Shown: in pieces, positions 56,601 through 59,600 of the stretch | Layout of the letters: each line of letters begins with the position of its first letter | How positions within the stretch are numbered: position 1 is the first letter of the stretch | Source: Symbiodinium kawagutii | Lineage: Eukaryota; Sar; Dinophyceae; Suessiales; Symbiodiniaceae | Direction: 5' to 3' | Length of the DNA: 64,000 nucleotides | Assembly (NCBI GenBank): GCA_009767595.1 | Contig: VSDK01025611.1 | Location: forward strand, 262,374 to 326,373 | The notes under the pieces: model-generated | The model's database searches: none | Told to the model about the DNA's origin: nothing | Seen by the model: the letters and a program-made list of their open reading frames with translations, nothing else | Translations under genes and position numbers: made by a program

Positions 56601-59600
56601 CCCAAACCCTCTACGGCAACTGTTGCATGACCAGGTCCCGATATTGGAATAGGCAGTTGGGACAGTTCGGGCAATGATTCGGTTCAATGTGGCCGGGTTT
56701 TCAGATGTCTTCCCAGTCACCTTGATGGTACAGCCAGCTCCAAGTAGCTCGTAATTGAACAACGGATATTCGTGACATCCCTAATCATTGTCGAAACCAC
56801 AGCTAAATGGTGAAGTCATGCTAATCATTTTGAATTACAAACCATTTCCCCATCAACAATCATGATGAATCTTTGTCAATGACTATCATCGACACCGATT
56901 CTTACTAATCAGCTTCATGCTTAGTAATGACCGAAGCATCAATGATGGTCACTAAATCACCAATTGTAGAACATCCTAACATTTGGCCAGGACCTGACTG
57001 GTAGCTCCTCAGCTCCTCCTTTAAATGGCTAGTCCTGGGAACCCCTGCCTCCAAATCAAAGGCCCTTTGACAGGGTAGACTAGGTACCAGGGCTATCCCT
57101 GGCTCAAGCTCCCAACCACCAACTAGCATCACTGATCAAGCCCCGCCATCAGAAGCCTCCCAGATCTCCCCCAGCCATCAGAAGCCGCTCCAAGCTGCAC
57201 TGCGAAACAAAACCTTCAAATTTTCAGGAAGCTCCTGCCGTCCTGCCTGGAGGCTGCGGTGCCAGGGGTTAGCAACAGAACCTCCAAGCTGAACCAAAGC
57301 TGCAAGTAGCATAGTAAGTATACCCTAGCCTTTCAATTACCTTTATAGTAGGCAACCAGCTGGTTTCTACAATTTTGTTTTTTAGGGTTGGTTACCTGCT
57401 ATAAAGGTAACTGGAAGGCTAGGGATAGATAATTGATTCAAAAACCGAACCTGAATCAATAACTAGTCGTTAAAAGAAACCCCCAACCTGAATCAACCAA
57501 AATAGTTTATTGCTACACAGTCATATGATGTAGGCTAACGTCCTGATCAGCAAGTATTTTTCAGGGCCGATTGATAGCAACCTGTGGCCAGGTTGCCCAG
57601 TGAAAAAACAATAGTTGGTTGGCAGGTAGCCAAGTAACTGGCCAAGAACCCACGATACCCTGCGGTAATCAGCTACATAGCAGCCAAGCTAGGAAATTGT
57701 GCCTCCTGCAGGTTCGCTATCAAGATTCTACCCAGCAAGCCGTGAACGATGACCGAAGCTAAACTTGCTGGCTGATTGCTTCTCTAGATTGGTGGTCATT
57801 TTCCACTACATCACCAAGAAGGGCAAGGAGGCTGTTGAAAAAGAATCGTGAACAAAATAACGATTGCATTGAGAGCAGAAGCTGACTATAGCCAACGAAA
57901 CAAGCAAGCAAAAAAGAGCTAAGCTGCCAGTCCAGCAAACCTACCGATGAACCAACAATCAGAAACAAACAAGAATCACAACAGCAACCATGATATGATC
58001 GTGATCCTTCATCATGAAGTCACCTCAACGAACCTGCGTAGGGAAACTTTGGGGTGCTCCATGTTGTGGATATGACCATATTTCACCACCATACATTCCT
58101 GCAATGCTTCTGCATACCCAGTCGATTCCACATCACGCATCCACAGGTGGATAAAAAAGCAAAGGAACCAACTGCTGATACCTGATGATTCCCCCGCCAT
58201 TGTGAATCACCATTGCAGTGGAACACCCTCCGAAAATGACGGAACCTGATGGCCGTATCTGGCCGGAGAATTCAGCATTTCCAGGTACTTTGCCATGGCT
58301 TGCCTATCTCACGCTTTTAGCTGAGCTCCAGGCGTATCCAGGATTCATGGTGATGAAGTATCCCACGGACCTTTGCGGGCCGTTCCAGGCTTGGCTTGCT
58401 GGTGTTGCTTCGGTGCTCTTTTGCTGATGAAGTTCCTTCCAGTTGAAACTGCGCCCCTCCAATGGCACTCGAATATCAGCACCATCGTGACCAAACAGGG
58501 TAACGCTGGTAGAGAACTATATAGTTTGTTCTCGGTGAACGAGTTAGTGAACTTAGCTTGGAACTGGGGTAGCTACCAGTTCTGCTGGATATACCTCTCT
58601 ACTTGAAATGTCTTATCGACCAACTTTTAACTGAGGGGCATTGCATATTTCTTTATAATCAGTACCACACGCTGATCAACCATCACTGATCGACATGCAT
58701 CAGTCAGCAGCAGTATCAGCCAGGCTTGGCCGCTACTCAAGATCATGAACCGCGACTAAGAACTATAGTAATCTTCATGATTAACCATCATGAGCCAATC
58801 TTAACAACCACTAACCAGGGCCGACCATCATTCACCATGAATTGAGCAGTAATTAACAATCAGCGTCCACGAATTAATCGCCCATTGATCATCAGCAACC
58901 ACACATTTCACAGCATAGTAGCCATCACCATACACCACTCACCGTTTGACCACTATTTGCTACTATTGGACCATGAAACTCATCACAACAAGACCAGCTG
59001 ACCACCAGCCATTGGCTAATTCTCATTGAACCGCGGCCATGAGTCAGTCAACAAAAATCATGAGTTACATCCCATGACATGGTGATAATTCTCACCACTC
59101 ACGATGTCAACCATCGTTTCGGTGGGGCCTGTTCCTGGCACCAAGAGATAGCACAATGCAACATCTTCACCAGCTCTCTGGGTAGAAGTCCAAGCTGTTA
59201 CCCTCAGGCGCCCGGGCGGTACCAGTTTGATGGCCAAGGGCTCGCCGGGAAAGAGGAAGGTTTTGGCGTTCTGCTTCTTGGCCTCGCGAGGGAAGGGGGA
59301 ACGCCATGATGATGGTTCAGTGGTGCTGCTGAATGATGGTTGATTGGCCATGATGACGGTTGATGAATGCTGGATTTGATGGTTGATGGTTGATTGATTT
59401 TGTTTCTTTTCCATCGCCATCTGCAAGAGTTCAGCTGAGTTGAATGTTGATTGGTGCTGGATTTTTTTCTCGCCATCTCCCTGGGGAGACTGCCAGGATG
59501 CTTCAGGTCCTTTTTTGGTTGGAAAAGATCGTCAACACAAATCCTGAACTGTTTCAACCAAACAGCCAAAACCCATAAATGCCATTAACAACACCCGTAT

